Part shown: piece after piece, positions 42,201 through 56,400 of the stretch
Layout of the letters: each line of letters starts with the position of its first letter
Position numbering within the stretch: position 1 is the first letter of the stretch
Made by a program: the position numbers and the translations under genes
Source: Antedon mediterranea
Taxonomy: Eukaryota; Echinodermata; Crinoidea; Comatulida; Antedonidae
Direction of reading: 5' to 3'
Length of the DNA: 64,000 bases
Assembly: GCF_964355755.1 (NCBI RefSeq)
Contig: NC_092680.1
Span: forward strand, 10,891,001 to 10,955,000
Notes under the pieces: model-generated
Told to the model about the DNA's origin: nothing
Databases searched by the model: none
The model's input: only the letters and a program-made list of their open reading frames with translations

Positions 42201-45200
42201 GAAATGCTCAAAATGGTCTAAAAAGTTTTTATATACCATATTAAGCTATTTTGTGCACTTTGATGTTTTTTGTGAAAAGTTTTATCGAAATGCTCAAAAT
42301 GGTCTAAAACGGTTTCTATTGTGATTTTAAGCACTTTGATGATTTTGTGTAACCAAGTTTCATCGAAATGTACAAAATGGTCTAAAACGTCTCCAAATGC
42401 GATTTGAAGCTAATCTAAGTACTTTTGTGTTTTTATGTTAACAAGTTTTTTCGAAAATCACAAAATGGTCTAAAACGTCTTCAAATGCGATTTGAAGCTA
42501 TTCTGTACACTTTGATGTTTTGTGTGAAAAAGTTTTGTCGAAATGCTCAAAATGGTCTAAAACGTTTTTAAATACGATATTAAGCTATTTTGTGATCTTT
42601 GATGTTTTTGTGTGAAAAGTTTTATCGAAATGCTCAAAATGGTCTAAAACGGTTTCTAATGCGATTTGAAGCTATTCTGTACACTTTGAAGTTTTTTGTG
42701 AAAAAGTTTTCTCGAAATGCTCAAAATGGTCTAAAACGTTTTTATATACCATATTAAGCTATTTTGTGCACTTTGATGTTTTTTGTGAAAAGTTTTATCG
42801 AAATTCTCAAAATGGTCTAAAACGGTTTCTATTGTGATTTTAAGCACTTTGATGATTTTGTGTAACCAAGTTTCATCGAAATGTACAAAATGGTCTAAAA
42901 CGTCTCCAAATGCGATTTGAAGCTCTTCTGTACACTTTGATGTTTTGTGTGAAAAAGTTTTGTCGAAATTCTCAAAATGGTCTAAAACGTTTTTAAATAC
43001 GATATTAAGCTGTTTTGTGCACTTTGATGATTTGTGTGAAAAGTTTTAACGAAATGCTCAAAATGGTCAAAAACGGTTTCTAATGTGATTTTAAGCACTT
43101 TGATGTTTTTGTGTAACCAAGTTTTTTCAAAAATCACAAAATGGTCGAAAACGTCTCCAAATGCGATTTGAAGCTTTTCTAAGCACTTTGGTGTTTTTAT
43201 GTTAACAAGTTTTTTCGAAAATCACAAAATGGTCTAAAACGTCTCCAAATGCGATTTGAAGATATTCTGAGCACTTTGGTGTTTTTATGTTAAAAAGTTT
43301 TTTCGAAAATCACAAAATAGTCTAAAACGTCTCAAAATTCGATTTGAAGCTATTCTGTACACTTTTATGTTTTGTGTGAAAAAGTTTTGTCGAAATGCTC
43401 AAAATGGTCTAAAACGTTTTTAAAACGATATTAAGCTATTTTGTGCTCTTTGATGTTTTTGTGTAACCAAGTTTCATCGAAAATCACAAAATGGTCTAAA
43501 ACGTCTCCAAATGCGTTTTTAAGCTTTTCTAAGCACTTTGGTGTTTTTATGTTAACAAGTTTTTTCGAAAATCACGAAATGGTCTAAAATGTCTCCAAAT
43601 GCGATTTGAAGATATTCTGAGCACTTTGGTGTTTTTATGTTAAAAAGTTTTTTCGAAAATCACAAAATGGTCTAAAACGTCTCCAAATGCGATTTGAGGA
43701 TATTCTGAGCACTTTGGTGTTTTTATGTTAAAAAGTTTTTTCGAAAATCACAACATGGTCTAAAACGTCTCAAAATGCGATTTGAAGCTATTCTGTACAC
43801 TTTGATGTTTTGTGTGAAAAAGTTTTGTCGAAATGCTCAAAATGGTCTAAAACGTTTTTAAAACGATATTAAGCTATTTTGTGCTCTTTGATGTTTTTGT
43901 GTAACCAAGTTTCATCGAAATCAACAAAATGGTCTAATACGTCTCCAAATGCGATTTGAAGCTTTTCCAAGCACTTTGCTGTTTTTATGTTAACAAGTTT
44001 TTTCGAAAATCACAAAATGGTCTAAAACGTCTTCAAATGCGATTTGAAGCTATTCTGTACACTTTGATGTTTTGTGTGAAAAAGTTTTGTCGAAATGCTC
44101 AAAATGGTCTAAAACGTTTTTAAATACGATATTAAGCTATTTTGTGATCTTTGATGTTTTTGTGTGAAAAGTTTTATCAAAATGCTCAAAATGGTCTGAA
44201 ACGGTTTCTAATGCGATTTGAAGCTATTCTGTACACTTTGAAGTTTTGTGCGAAAAAGTTTTCTCGAAATGCTCAAAATGGTCTAAAACGTTTTTATATA
44301 CCATATTAAGCTATTTTGTGCACTTTGATGTTTTTTGTGAAAAGTTTTATCGAAATGCTCAAAATGGTCTAAAACGGTTTCTATTGGGATTTTAAGCACT
44401 TTGATGATTTTGTGTAACCAAGTTTCATCGAAATGTACAAAATGGTCTAAAACGTCTCCAAATGCGATTTGAAGCTATTCTAAGTACTTTTGTGTTTTTA
44501 TGTTAACAAGTTTTTTCGAAAATCACAAAATGGTCTAAAACGTCTTCAAATGCGATTTGAAGCTATTCTGTACACTTTGATGTTTTGTGTGAAAAATTTT
44601 GTCGAAATGCTCAAAATGGTCTAAAACGTTTATAAATACGATATTAAGCTATTTTGTGATCTTTGATGTTTTTGTGTGAAAAGTTTTATCGAAATGCTCA
44701 AAAATGGTCTAAAACGGTTTCTAATGCGATTTGAAGCTATTCTGTACACTTTGAAGTTTTGTGGAAAAAGTTTTCTCGAAATGCTCAAAATGGTCTAAAA
44801 CGTTTTTATATACCATATTAAGCTATTTTGTGCACTTTGATGTTTTTTGTGAAAAGTTTTATTGAAATGCTCAAAATGGTCTAAAACGGTTTCTATTGTG
44901 ATTTTAAGCACTTTGATGATTTTGTGTAACCAAGTTTCATCGAAATGTACAAAATGGTCTAAAACGTCTCCAAATGCGATTTGAAGCTCTTCTGTACACT
45001 TTGATGTTTTGTGTGAAAAAGTTTTGTCGAAATTCTCAAAATGGTCTAAAACGTTTTTAAATACGATATTAAGCTGTTTTGTGCACTTTGATGATTTGTG
45101 TGAAAAGTTTTAACGAAATGCTCAAAATGGTCAAAAACGGTTTCTAATGTGATTTTAAGCACTTTGATGTTTTTGTGTAACCAAGTTTTTTTAAAAATCA

Positions 45201-46437
45201 CAAAATGGTCGAAAACGTCTCCAAATGCGATTTGAAGCTTTTCTAAGCACTTTGGTGTTTTTATGTTAACAAGTTTTTTCAAAAATCACAAAATGGTCTA
45301 AAACGTCTCCAAATGCGATTTGAAGATATTCTGAGCACTTTGGTGTTTTTATGTTAAAAAGTTTTTTCGAAATGCTCAAAATGGTCTAAAACGTTTTTAT
45401 ATACCATATTAAGCTATTTTGTGCACTTTGATGTTTTGTGTGAAAAAGTTTTGTCGAAATGCTCAAAATGGTCTAAAACGTTTTTAAAACGATATTAAGC
45501 TATTTTGTGCTCTTTGATGTTTTTGTGTAACCAAGTTTCATCGAAAATCACAAAATGGTCTAAAACGTCTCAAAATGCGATTTGAAGCTTTTCTAAGCAC
45601 TTTGGTGTTTTTATGTTAACAAGTTTTTTCGAAAATCACGAAATGGTCTAAAATGTCTCCAAATGCGATTTGAAGATATTCTGAGCACTTTGGTGTTTTT
45701 ATGTTAAAAAGTTTTTTCGAAAATCACAAAATGGTCTAAAACGTCTCCAAATGCGATTTGAAGCTCTTCTGTACACTTTGATGTTTTGTGTGAAAAAGTT
45801 TTGTCGAAATGCTCAAAATGGTCTAAAACGTTTTTAAATACGATATTAAGCTGTTTTTTGCACTTTGATGATTTGTGTGAAAAGTTTTAACGAAATGCTC
45901 AAAACGGTCTAAAACGGTTTCTAATGTGATTTTAAGCGCTTTGATGTTTTTGTGTAACCAAGTTTTTTCGAAAATCACAAAATGGTCTAAAACGTCTCCA
46001 AATGCGATTTGAAGCTTTTCTAAGCACTTTGGTGTTTTTATGTTAACAAGTTTTTTCGAAAATCACAAAATGGTCTAAAACGTCTCCAAATGCGATTTGA
46101 GGATATTCTGAGCACTTTGGTGTTTTTATGTTAAAAAGTTTTTTCGAAAATCACAAAATGGTCTAAAACGTCTCAAAATGCGATTTGAAGCTATTCTGTA
46201 CACTTTGATGTTTTGTGTGAAAAAGTTTTGTCGAAATGCTCAAAATGGTCTAAAACGTTTTTAAAACGATATTAAGCTATTTTGTGCTCTTTGATGTTTT
46301 TGTGTAACCAAGTTTCATCGAAATCAACAAAATGGTCTAATACGTCTCCAAATGCGATTTGAAGCTTTTCCAAGCACTTTGCTGTTTTTATGTTAACAAG
46401 TTTTTTCGAAAATCACAAAATGGTCTAAAACGTCTTC

Positions 46438-49400
46438 AAATGCGATTTGAAGCTATTCTGTACACTTTGATGTTTTGTGTGAAAAAGTTTTGTCGAAATG
46501 CTCAAAATGGTCTAAAACGTTTTTAAATACAATATTAAGCTATTTTGTGATCTTTGATGTTTTTGTGTGAAAAGTTTTATCGAAATGCTCAAAATGGTCT
46601 AAAACGGTTTCTAATGCGATTTGAAGCTATTCGGTACACTTTGAAGTTTTTTGTGAAAAAGTTTTCTCGAAATGCTCAAAATGGTCTAAAAAGTTTTTAT
46701 ATACCATATTAAGCTATTTTGTGCACTTTGATGTTTTTTGTGAAAAGTTTTATCGAAATGCTCAAAATGGTCTAAAACGGTTTCTATTGTGATTTTAAGC
46801 ACTTTGATGATTTTGTGTAGCCAAGTTTCATCGAAATGTACAAAATGGTCTAAAACGTCTCCAAATGCGATTTGAAGCTATTCTAAGTACTTTTGTGTTT
46901 TTATGTTAACAAGTTTTTTCGAAAATCACAAAATGGTCTAAAACGTCTTCAAATGCGATTTGAAGCTATTCTGTACACTTTGATGTTTTGTGTGAAAAAG
47001 TTTTGTCGAAATGCTCAAAATGGTCTAAAACGTTTTTAAATACGATATTAAGCTATTTTGTGATCTTTGATGTTTTTGTGTGAAAAGTTTTATCGAAATG
47101 CTCAAAATGGTCTAAAACGGTTTCTAATGCGATTTGAAGCTATTCTGTACACTTTGAAGTTTTTTGTGAAAAAGTTTTCTCGAAATGCTCAAAATGGTCT
47201 AAAACGTTTTTATATACCATATTAAGCTATTTTGTGCACTTTGATGTTTTTTGTGAAAAGTTTTATCGAAATTCTCAAAATGGTCTAAAACGGTTTCTAT
47301 TGTGACTTTAAGCACTTTGATGATTTTGTGTAACCAAGTTTCATCGAAATGTACAAAATGGTCTAAAACGTCTCCAAATGCGATTTGAAGCTCTTCTGTA
47401 CACTTTGATGTTTTGTGTGAAAAAGTTTTGTCGAAATTCTCAAAATGGTCTAAAACGTTTTTAAATATGATATTAAGCTGTTTTGTGCACTTTGATGATT
47501 TGTGTGAAAAGTTTTAACGAAATGCTCAAAATGGTCAAAAACGGTTTCTAATGTGATTTTAAACACTTTGATGTTTTTGTGTAACCAAGTTTTTTCAAAA
47601 ATCACAAAATGGTCTAAAACGACTGCAAATGCGATTTGAAGCTTTTCTAAGCACTTTGGTGTTTTTATGTTAACAAGTTTTTTCGAAAATCACAAAATGG
47701 TCTAAAACGTCTCTAAATGCGATTTGAAGATATTCTGAGCACTTTGGTGTTTTTATGTTAAAAAGTTTTTTCGAAAATCACAAAATAGTCTAAACCGTCT
47801 CAAAATGCGATTTGAAGCTATTCTGTACACTTTGATGTTTTGTGTGAAAAAGTTTTGTCGAAATGCTCAAAATGGTCTAAAACGTTTTTAAAACGATATT
47901 AAGCTATTTTGTGCTCTTTGATGTTTTTGTGTAACCAAGTTTCATCGAAAATCACAAAATGGTCTAAAACGTCTCCAAATGCGATTTGAAGCTTTTCTAA
48001 GCACTTTGGTGTTTTTATGTTAACAAGTTTTTTCGAAAATCACGAAATGGTCTAAAATGTCTCCAAATGCGATTTGAAGATATTCTGAGCACTTTGGTGT
48101 TTTTATGTTAAAACGTCTTTTCGAAAATCACAAAATGGTCTAAAACGTCTCCAAATGCGATTTGAAGCTCTTCTGTACACTTTGATGTTTTGTGTGAAAA
48201 AGTTTTGTCGAAATGCTCAAAATGGTCTAAAACGTTTTTAAATACGATATTAAGCTGTTTTGTGCAGTTTGATGATTTGTGTGAAAAGTTTTAACGAAAT
48301 GCTCAAAATGGTCTAAAACGGTTTCTAATGTGATTTTAAGCACTTTGATGTTTTTGTGTAACCAAGTTTTTTCGAAAATCACAAAATGGTCTAAAACGTC
48401 TCCAAATGCGATTTGAAGCTTTTCTAAGCACTTTGGTGTTTTTATGTTAACAAGTTTTTTCGAAAATCACAAAATGTTCTAAAACGTCTCCAAATGCGAT
48501 TTGAAGCTATTCTGCACACTTTGATGTTTTGTGTGAAAAAGTTTTGTCGAAATACTCAAAATGGTCTAAAACGTTTTGAAAACGATATTAAGCTATTTTG
48601 TGCTCTTTGATGTTTTTGTGTAACCAAGTTTCATCGAAATCAACAAAATGGTCTAATACGTCTCCAAATGCGATTTGAAGCTTTTCCAAGCACTTTGCTT
48701 TTTTTATGTTAACAAGTTTTTTCGAAAATCACAAAATGGTCTAAAACGTCTTCAAATGCGATTTGAAGCTATTCTGTACACTTTGATGTTTTGTGTGAAA
48801 AAGTTTTGTCGAAATGCTCAAAATGGTCTAAAACGTTTTTAAATACGATATTAAGCTATTTTGTGATCTTTGATGTTTTTGTGTGAAAAGTTTTATCGAA
48901 ATGCTCAAAATGGTCTAAAACGGTTTCAAATGCGATTTGAAGCTATTCTGTACACTTTGAAGTTTTTTGTGAAAAGGTTTTCTCGAAATGCTCAAAATGG
49001 TCTAAAACGTTTTTATATACCATATTAACCTATTTTGGGCACTTTGATGTTTTTTGTGAAAAGTTTTATCGAAATGCTCAAAATGGTCTAAAACGGTTTC
49101 TATTGTGATTTTAAGCACTTTGATTATTTTGTGTAACCAAGTTTCATCGAAATGTACAAAATGGTCTAAAACGTCTCCAAATGCGATTTGAAGCTATTCT
49201 AAGTACTTTTGTGTTTTTATGTTAACAAGTTTTTTCAAAAATCACAAAATGGTCTAAAACGTCTTCAAATCTGATTTGAAGCTATTCTGTACACTTTGAT
49301 GTTTTGTGTGAAAAAGTTTTGTCGAAATGCTCAAAATGGTCTAAAACGTTTTTAAATACGATATTAAGCTATTTTGTGATCTTTGATGTTTTTGTGTGAA

Positions 49401-50479
49401 AAGTTTTATCGAAATGCTCAAAATGGTCTGAAACGGTTTCTAATGCGATTTGAAGCAATTCTGTACACTTTGAAGTTTTTTGTGAAAAAGTTTTCTCGAA
49501 ATGCTCAAAATGGTCTAAAACGTTTTTATATACCATATTAAGCTAATTTGTGCACTTTGATGTTTTTTGTGAAAAGTTTTATCGAAATGCTCAAAATGGT
49601 CTAAAACGGTTTCTATTGTGATTTTAAGCACTTTGATGATTTTGTGTAACCAAGTTTCATCGAAATGTACAAAATGGTCTAAAACGTCTCCAAATGCGAT
49701 TTGAAGCTTTTCTAAGCACTTTGGTGTTTTTATGTTAACAAGTTTTTTTGAAAATCACAAAATGGTCTAAAACGTCTCCAAATGCGATTTGAAGATATTC
49801 TGAGCACTTTGGTGTTTTTATGTTAAAAAGTTTTTTCGAAAATCACAAAATAGTCTAAAAAGTCTCAAAATGCGATTTGAAGCTATTCTGTACACTTTGA
49901 TGTTTTGTGTGAAAAAGTTTTGTCGAAATGCTCAAAATGGTCTAAAACGTTTTTAAAACGATATTAAGCTATTTTGTGCTCTTTGATGTTTTTGTGTAAC
50001 CAAGTTTCATCGAAAATCACAAAATGGTCTAAAACGTCTCAAAATGCGATTTGAAGCTTTTCTAAGCACTTTGGTGTTTTTATGTTAACAAGTTTTTTCG
50101 AAAATCACAAAATGGTCTAAAACGTCTCCAAATGCGATTTGAAGATATTCTGAGCACTTTGGTGTTTTTATGTTAAAAAGTTTTTTCGAAAATCACAAAA
50201 TAGTCTAAAACGTCTCCAAATGCGATTTGAAGCTATTCTGTACACTTTGATGTTTTGTGTGAAAAAGTTTTGTCGAAATGCTCAAAATGGTCTAAAACGT
50301 TTTTAAAACGATATTAAGCTATTTTGTGCTCTTTGATGTTTTTGTGTAACCAAGTTTCATCGAAAATCACAAAATGGTCTAAAACGTCTCCAAATGCGAT
50401 TTGAAGCTTTTCTAAGCACTTTGGTGTTTTTATGTTAACAAGTTTTTTCGAAAATCACGAAATTGTCTAAAATGTCTCC
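46438..50479 (+). repeat. satellite C block D, copy 3
   Basis: Same variants at +11,255 bp from copy 2 and +15,297 bp from copy 1 (ACGTTTTGAAAACG at 48568). Only one D copy is present here, where the earlier segment has two in tandem. Confidence 0.85.
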
Positions 50480-53400
50480 AAATGCGATTTTAAGATATTC
50501 TGAGCACTTTGGTGTTTTTATGTTAAAACTTTTTTTCGAAAATCACAAAATGGTCTAAAACGTCTCCAAATGCGATTTGAAGCTCTTCTGTACACTTTGA
50601 TGTTTTGTGTGAAAAAGTTTTGTCGAAATGCTCAAAATGGTCTAAAACGTTTTTAAATACGATATTAAGCTGTTTTGTGCAGTTTGATGATTTGTGTGAA
50701 AAGTTTTAACGAAATGCTCAAAATGGTCTAAAACGGTTTCTAATGCGATTTGAAGCTATTCTGTACACTTTGAAGTTTTTTGTGAAAAAGTTTTCTCGAA
50801 ATGCTCAAAATGGTCTAAAACGTTTTTATATACCATATTAAGCTATTTTGTGCACTTTGATGTTTTTTGTGAAAAGTTTTATCGAAATGCTCAAAATGGT
50901 CTGAAACGGTTTCTATTGTGATTTTAAGCACTTTGATGATTTTGTGTAACCAAGTTTCATCGAAATGTACAAAATGGTCTAAAACGTCTCCAAATGCGAT
51001 TTGAAGCTATTCTAAGTACTTTTGTGTTTTTATGTTAACAAGTTTTTTCGAAAATCACGAAATGGTCTAAAATGTCTCCAAATGCGATTTGAAGATATTC
51101 TGAGCACTTTGGTGTTTTTATGTTAAAAAGTTTTGTCGAAATGCTCAAAATGGTCTAAAACGTTTTTAAATACGATATTAAGCTATTTTGTGATCTTTGA
51201 TGTTTTTGTGTGAAAAGTTTTATCGAAATGCTCAAAATGGTCTAAAACGGTTTCTATTGTGATTTTAAGCACTTTGATGATTTTGTGTAACCAAGTTTCA
51301 TCGAAATGTACAAAATGGTCTAAAACGTCTCCAAATGCGATTTGAAGCTATTCTAAGTACTTTTGTGGTTTGTTTTTTCGAAAATCACGAAATGGTCTAA
51401 AACGTCTTCAAATGCGATTTGAAGCTATTCTGTACACTTTGATGTTTTGTGTGAAAAAGTTTTGTCGAAATGCTCAAAATGGTCTAAAACGTTTTTAAAT
51501 ACGATATTAAGCTATTTTGTGATCTTTGATGTTTTTGTGTGAAAAGTTTTATCGAAATGCTCAAAATGGTCTAAAACGGTTTCTATTGTGATTTTAAGCA
51601 CTTTGATGATTTTGTGTAACCAAGTTTCATCGAAATGTACAAAATGGTCTAAAACGTCTCCAAATGCGATTTGAAGCTATTCTAAGTACTTTTGTGTTTT
51701 TATGTTAACAAGTTTTTTTCGAAAATCACAAAATGGTCTAAAACGTCTTCAAATGCGATTTGAAGCTATTCTGTACACTTTGATGTTTTGTGTGAAAAAG
51801 TTTTGTCAAAATGCTCAAAATGGTCTAAAACGTTTTTAAAACGATATTAAGCTATTTTGTGCTCTTTGATGTTTTTGTGTAACCAAGTTTTTTCAAAAAT
51901 TTCAAAATGGTCTAAAACGTCTCCAAAAGCGATTTGAAGCTTTTCTAAGCACTTTGGTGTTTTTATGTTAACAAGTTTTTTCGAAAATCACAAAATGGTC
52001 TAAAACGTCTCCAAATGCGATTTGAAGATATTCTGAGCACTTTGGTGTTTTTATGTTAAAAAGTTTTTTCGAAAATCACAAAATGGTCTAAAACGTCTTC
52101 AAATGCGATTTGAAGCTATTCTGTACACTTTGATGTTTTGTGTGAAAAAGTTTTGTCGAAATGCTCAAAATGGTCTAAAACGTTTTTAAATACGATATTA
52201 AGCTATTTTGTGATCTTTGATGTTTTTGTGTGAAAAGTTTTATCGAAATGCTCAAAATGGTCTAAAACGGTTTCTAATGCGATTTGAAGCTATTCTGTAC
52301 ACTTTGAAGTTTTGTGTGAAAAAGTTTTCTCGAAATGCTCAAAATGGTCTAAAACGTTTTTATATACCATATTAAGCTATTTTGTGCACTTTGATGTTTT
52401 TTGTGAAAAGTTTTATCGAAATGCTCAAAATGGTCTAAAACGGTTTCTATTGTGATTTTAAGCACTTTGATGATTTTGTGTAACCAAGTTTCATCGAAAT
52501 GTACAAAATGGTCTAAAACGTCTCCAAATGCGATTTGAAGCTATTCTAAGTACTTTTGTGTTTTTATGTTAACAAGTTTTTTCGAAAATCACAAAATGGT
52601 CTAAAACGTCTCCAAATGCGATTTGAAGCTATTCTGTACACTTTGATGTTTTGTGTGAAAAAGTTTTGTCGAAATGCTCAAAATGGTCTAAAACGTTTTT
52701 AAAACGATATTAAGCTATTTTGTGCTCTTTGATGTTTTTGTGTAACCAAGTTTCATCGAAATCAACAAAATGGTCTAATACGTCTCCAAATGCGATTTGA
52801 AGCTTTTCCAAGCACTTTGCTGTTTTTATGTTAACAAGTTTTTTCGAAAATCACAAAATGGTCTAAAACGTCTTCAAATGCGATTTGAAGCTATTCTGTA
52901 CACTTTGATGTTTTGTGTGAAAAAGTTTTGTCGAAATGCTCAAAATGGTCTAAAACGTTTTTAAATACGATATTAAGCTATTTTGTGATCTTTGATGTTT
53001 TTGTGTGAAAAGTTTTATCGAAATGCTCAAAATGGTCTAAAACGGTTTCTAATGCGATTTGAAGCTATTCTGTACACTTTGAAGTTTTTTGTTAAAAAGT
53101 TTTCTCGAAATGCTCAAAATGGTCTAAAAAGTTTTTATATACCATATTAAGCTATTTTGTGCACTTTGATGTTTTTTGTGAAAAGTTTTATCGAAATGCT
53201 CAAAATGGTCTAAAACGGTTTCTATTGTGATTTTAAGCACTTTGATGATTTTGTGTAACCAAGTTTCATCGAAATGTACAAAATGGTCTAAAACGTCTCC
53301 AAATGCGATTTGAAGCTAATCTAAGTACTTTTGTGTTTTTATGTTAACAAGTTTTTTCGAAAATCACAAAATGGTCTAAAACGTCTTCAAATGCGATTTG

Positions 53401-56400
53401 AAGCTATTCTGTACACTTTGATGTTTTGTGTGAAAAAGTTTTGTCGAAATGCTCAAAATGGTCTAAAACGTTTTTAAATACGATATTAAGCTATTTTGTG
53501 ATCTTTGATGTTTTTGTGTGAAAAGTTTTATCGAAATGCTCAAAATGGTCTAAAACGGTTTCTAATGCGATTTGAAGCTATTCTGTACACTTTGAAGTTT
53601 TTTGTGAAAAAGTTTTCTCGAAATGCTCAAAATGGTCTAAAACGTTTTTATATACCATATTAAGCTATTTTGTGCACTTTGATGTTTTTTGTGAAAAGTT
53701 TTATCGAAATTCTCAAAATGGTCTAAAACGGTTTCTATTGTGATTTTAAGCACTTTGATGATTTTGTGTAACCAAGTTTCATCGAAATGTACAAAATGGT
53801 CTAAAACGTCTCCAAATGCGATTTGAAGCTCTTCTGTACACTTTGATGTTTTGTGTGAAAAAGTTTTGTCGAAATTCTCAAAATGGTCTAAAACGTTTTT
53901 AAATACGATATTAAGCTGTTTTGTGCACTTTGATGATTTGTGTGAAAAGTTTTAACGAAATGCTCAAAATGGTCAAAAACGGTTTCTAATGTGATTTTAA
54001 GCACTTTGATGTTTTTGTGTAACCAAGTTTTTTCAAAAATCACAAAATGGTCGAAAACGTCTCCAAATGCGATTTGAAGCTTTTCTAAGCACTTTGGTGT
54101 TTTTATGTTAACAAGTTTTTTCGAAAATCACAAAATGGTCTAAAACGTCTCCAAATGCGATTTGAAGATATTCTGAGCACTTTGGTGTTTTTATGTTAAA
54201 AAGTTTTTTCGAAAATCACAAAATAGTCTAAAACGTCTCAAAATTCGATTTGAAGCTATTCTGTACACTTTTATGTTTTGTGTGAAAAAGTTTTGTCGAA
54301 ATGCTCAAAATGGTCTAAAACGTTTTTAAAACGATATTAAGCTATTTTGTGCTCTTTGATGTTTTTGTGTAACCAAGTTTCATCGAAAATCACAAAATGG
54401 TCTAAAACGTCTCCAAATGCGATTTGAAGCTTTTCTAAGCACTTTGGTGTTTTTATGTTAACAAGTTTTTTCGAAAATCACGAAATGGTCTAAAATGTCT
54501 CCAAATGCGATTTGAAGATATTCTGAGCACTTTGGTGTTTTTATGTTAAAAAGTTTTTTCGAAAATCACAAAATGGTCTAAAACGTCTCCAAATGCGATT
54601 TGAGGATATTCTGAGCACTTTGGTGTTTTTATGTTAAAAAGTTTTTTCGAAAATCACAAAATGGTCTAAAACGTCTCAAAATGCGATTTGAAGCTATTCT
54701 GTACACTTTGATGTTTTTTGTGAAAAAGTTTTGTCGAAATGCTCAAAATGGTCTAAAACGTTTTTAAAACGATATTAAGCTATTTTGTGCTCTTTGATGT
54801 TTTTGTGTAACCAAGTTTCATCGAAATCAACAAAATGGTCTAATACGTCTCCAAATGCGATTTGAAGCTTTTCCAAGCACTTTGCTGTTTTTATGTTAAC
54901 AAGTTTTTTCGAAAATCACAAAATGGTCTAAAACGTCTTCAAATGCGATTTGAAGCTATTCTGTACACTTTGATGTTTTGTGTGAAAAAGTTTTGTCGAA
55001 ATGCTCAAAATGGTCTAAAACGTTTTTAAATACGATATTAAGCTATTTTGTGATCTTTGATGTTTTTGTGTGAAAAGTTTTATCAAAATGCTCAAAATGG
55101 TCTGAAACGGTTTCTAATGCGATTTGAAGCTATTCTGTACACTTTGAAGTTTTGTGCGAAAAAGTTTTCTCGAAATGCTCAAAATGGTCTAAAACGTTTT
55201 TATATACCATATTAAGCTATTTTGTGCACTTTGATGTTTTTTGTGAAAAGTTTTATCGAAATGCTCAAAATGGTCTAAAACGGTTTCTATTGGGATTTTA
55301 AGCACTTTGATGATTTTGTGTAACCAAGTTTCATCGAAATGTACAAAATGGTCTAAAACGTCTCCAAATGCGATTTGAAGCTATTCTAAGTACTTTTGTG
55401 TTTTTATGTTAACAAGTTTTTTCGAAAATCACAAAATGGTCTAAAACGTCTTCAAATGCGATTTGAAGCTATTCTGTACACTTTGATGTTTTGTGTGAAA
55501 AATTTTGTCGAAATGCTCAAAATGGTCTAAAACGTTTATAAATACGATATTAAGCTATTTTGTGATCTTTGATGTTTTTGTGTGAAAAGTTTTATCGAAA
55601 TGCTCAAAAATGGTCTAAAACGGTTTCTAATGCGATTTGAAGCTATTCTGTACACTTTGAAGTTTTGTGGAAAAAGTTTTCTCGAAATGCTCAAAATGGT
55701 CTAAAACGTTTTTATATACCATATTAAGCTATTTTGTGCACTTTGATGTTTTTTGTGAAAAGTTTTATTGAAATGCTCAAAATGGTCTAAAACGGTTTCT
55801 ATTGTGATTTTAAGCACTTTGATGATTTTGTGTAACCAAGTTTCATCGAAATGTACAAAATGGTCTAAAACGTCTCCAAATGCGATTTGAAGCTCTTCTG
55901 TACACTTTGATGTTTTGTGTGAAAAAGTTTTGTCGAAATTCTCAAAATGGTCTAAAACGTTTTTAAATACGATATTAAGCTGTTTTGTGCACTTTGATGA
56001 TTTGTGTGAAAAGTTTTAACGAAATGCTCAAAATGGTCAAAAACGGTTTCTAATGTGATTTTAAGCACTTTGATGTTTTTGTGTAACCAAGTTTTTTTAA
56101 AAATCACAAAATGGTCGAAAACGTCTCCAAATGCGATTTGAAGCTTTTCTAAGCACTTTGGTGTTTTTATGTTAACAAGTTTTTTCAAAAATCACAAAAT
56201 GGTCTAAAACGTCTCCAAATGCGATTTGAAGATATTCTGAGCACTTTGGTGTTTTTATGTTAAAAAGTTTTTTCGAAATGCTCAAAATGGTCTAAAACGT
56301 TTTTATATACCATATAAAGCTATTTTGTGCACTTTGATGTTTTGTGTGAAAAAGTTTTGTCGAAATGCTCAAAATGGTCTAAAACGTTTTTAAAACGATA

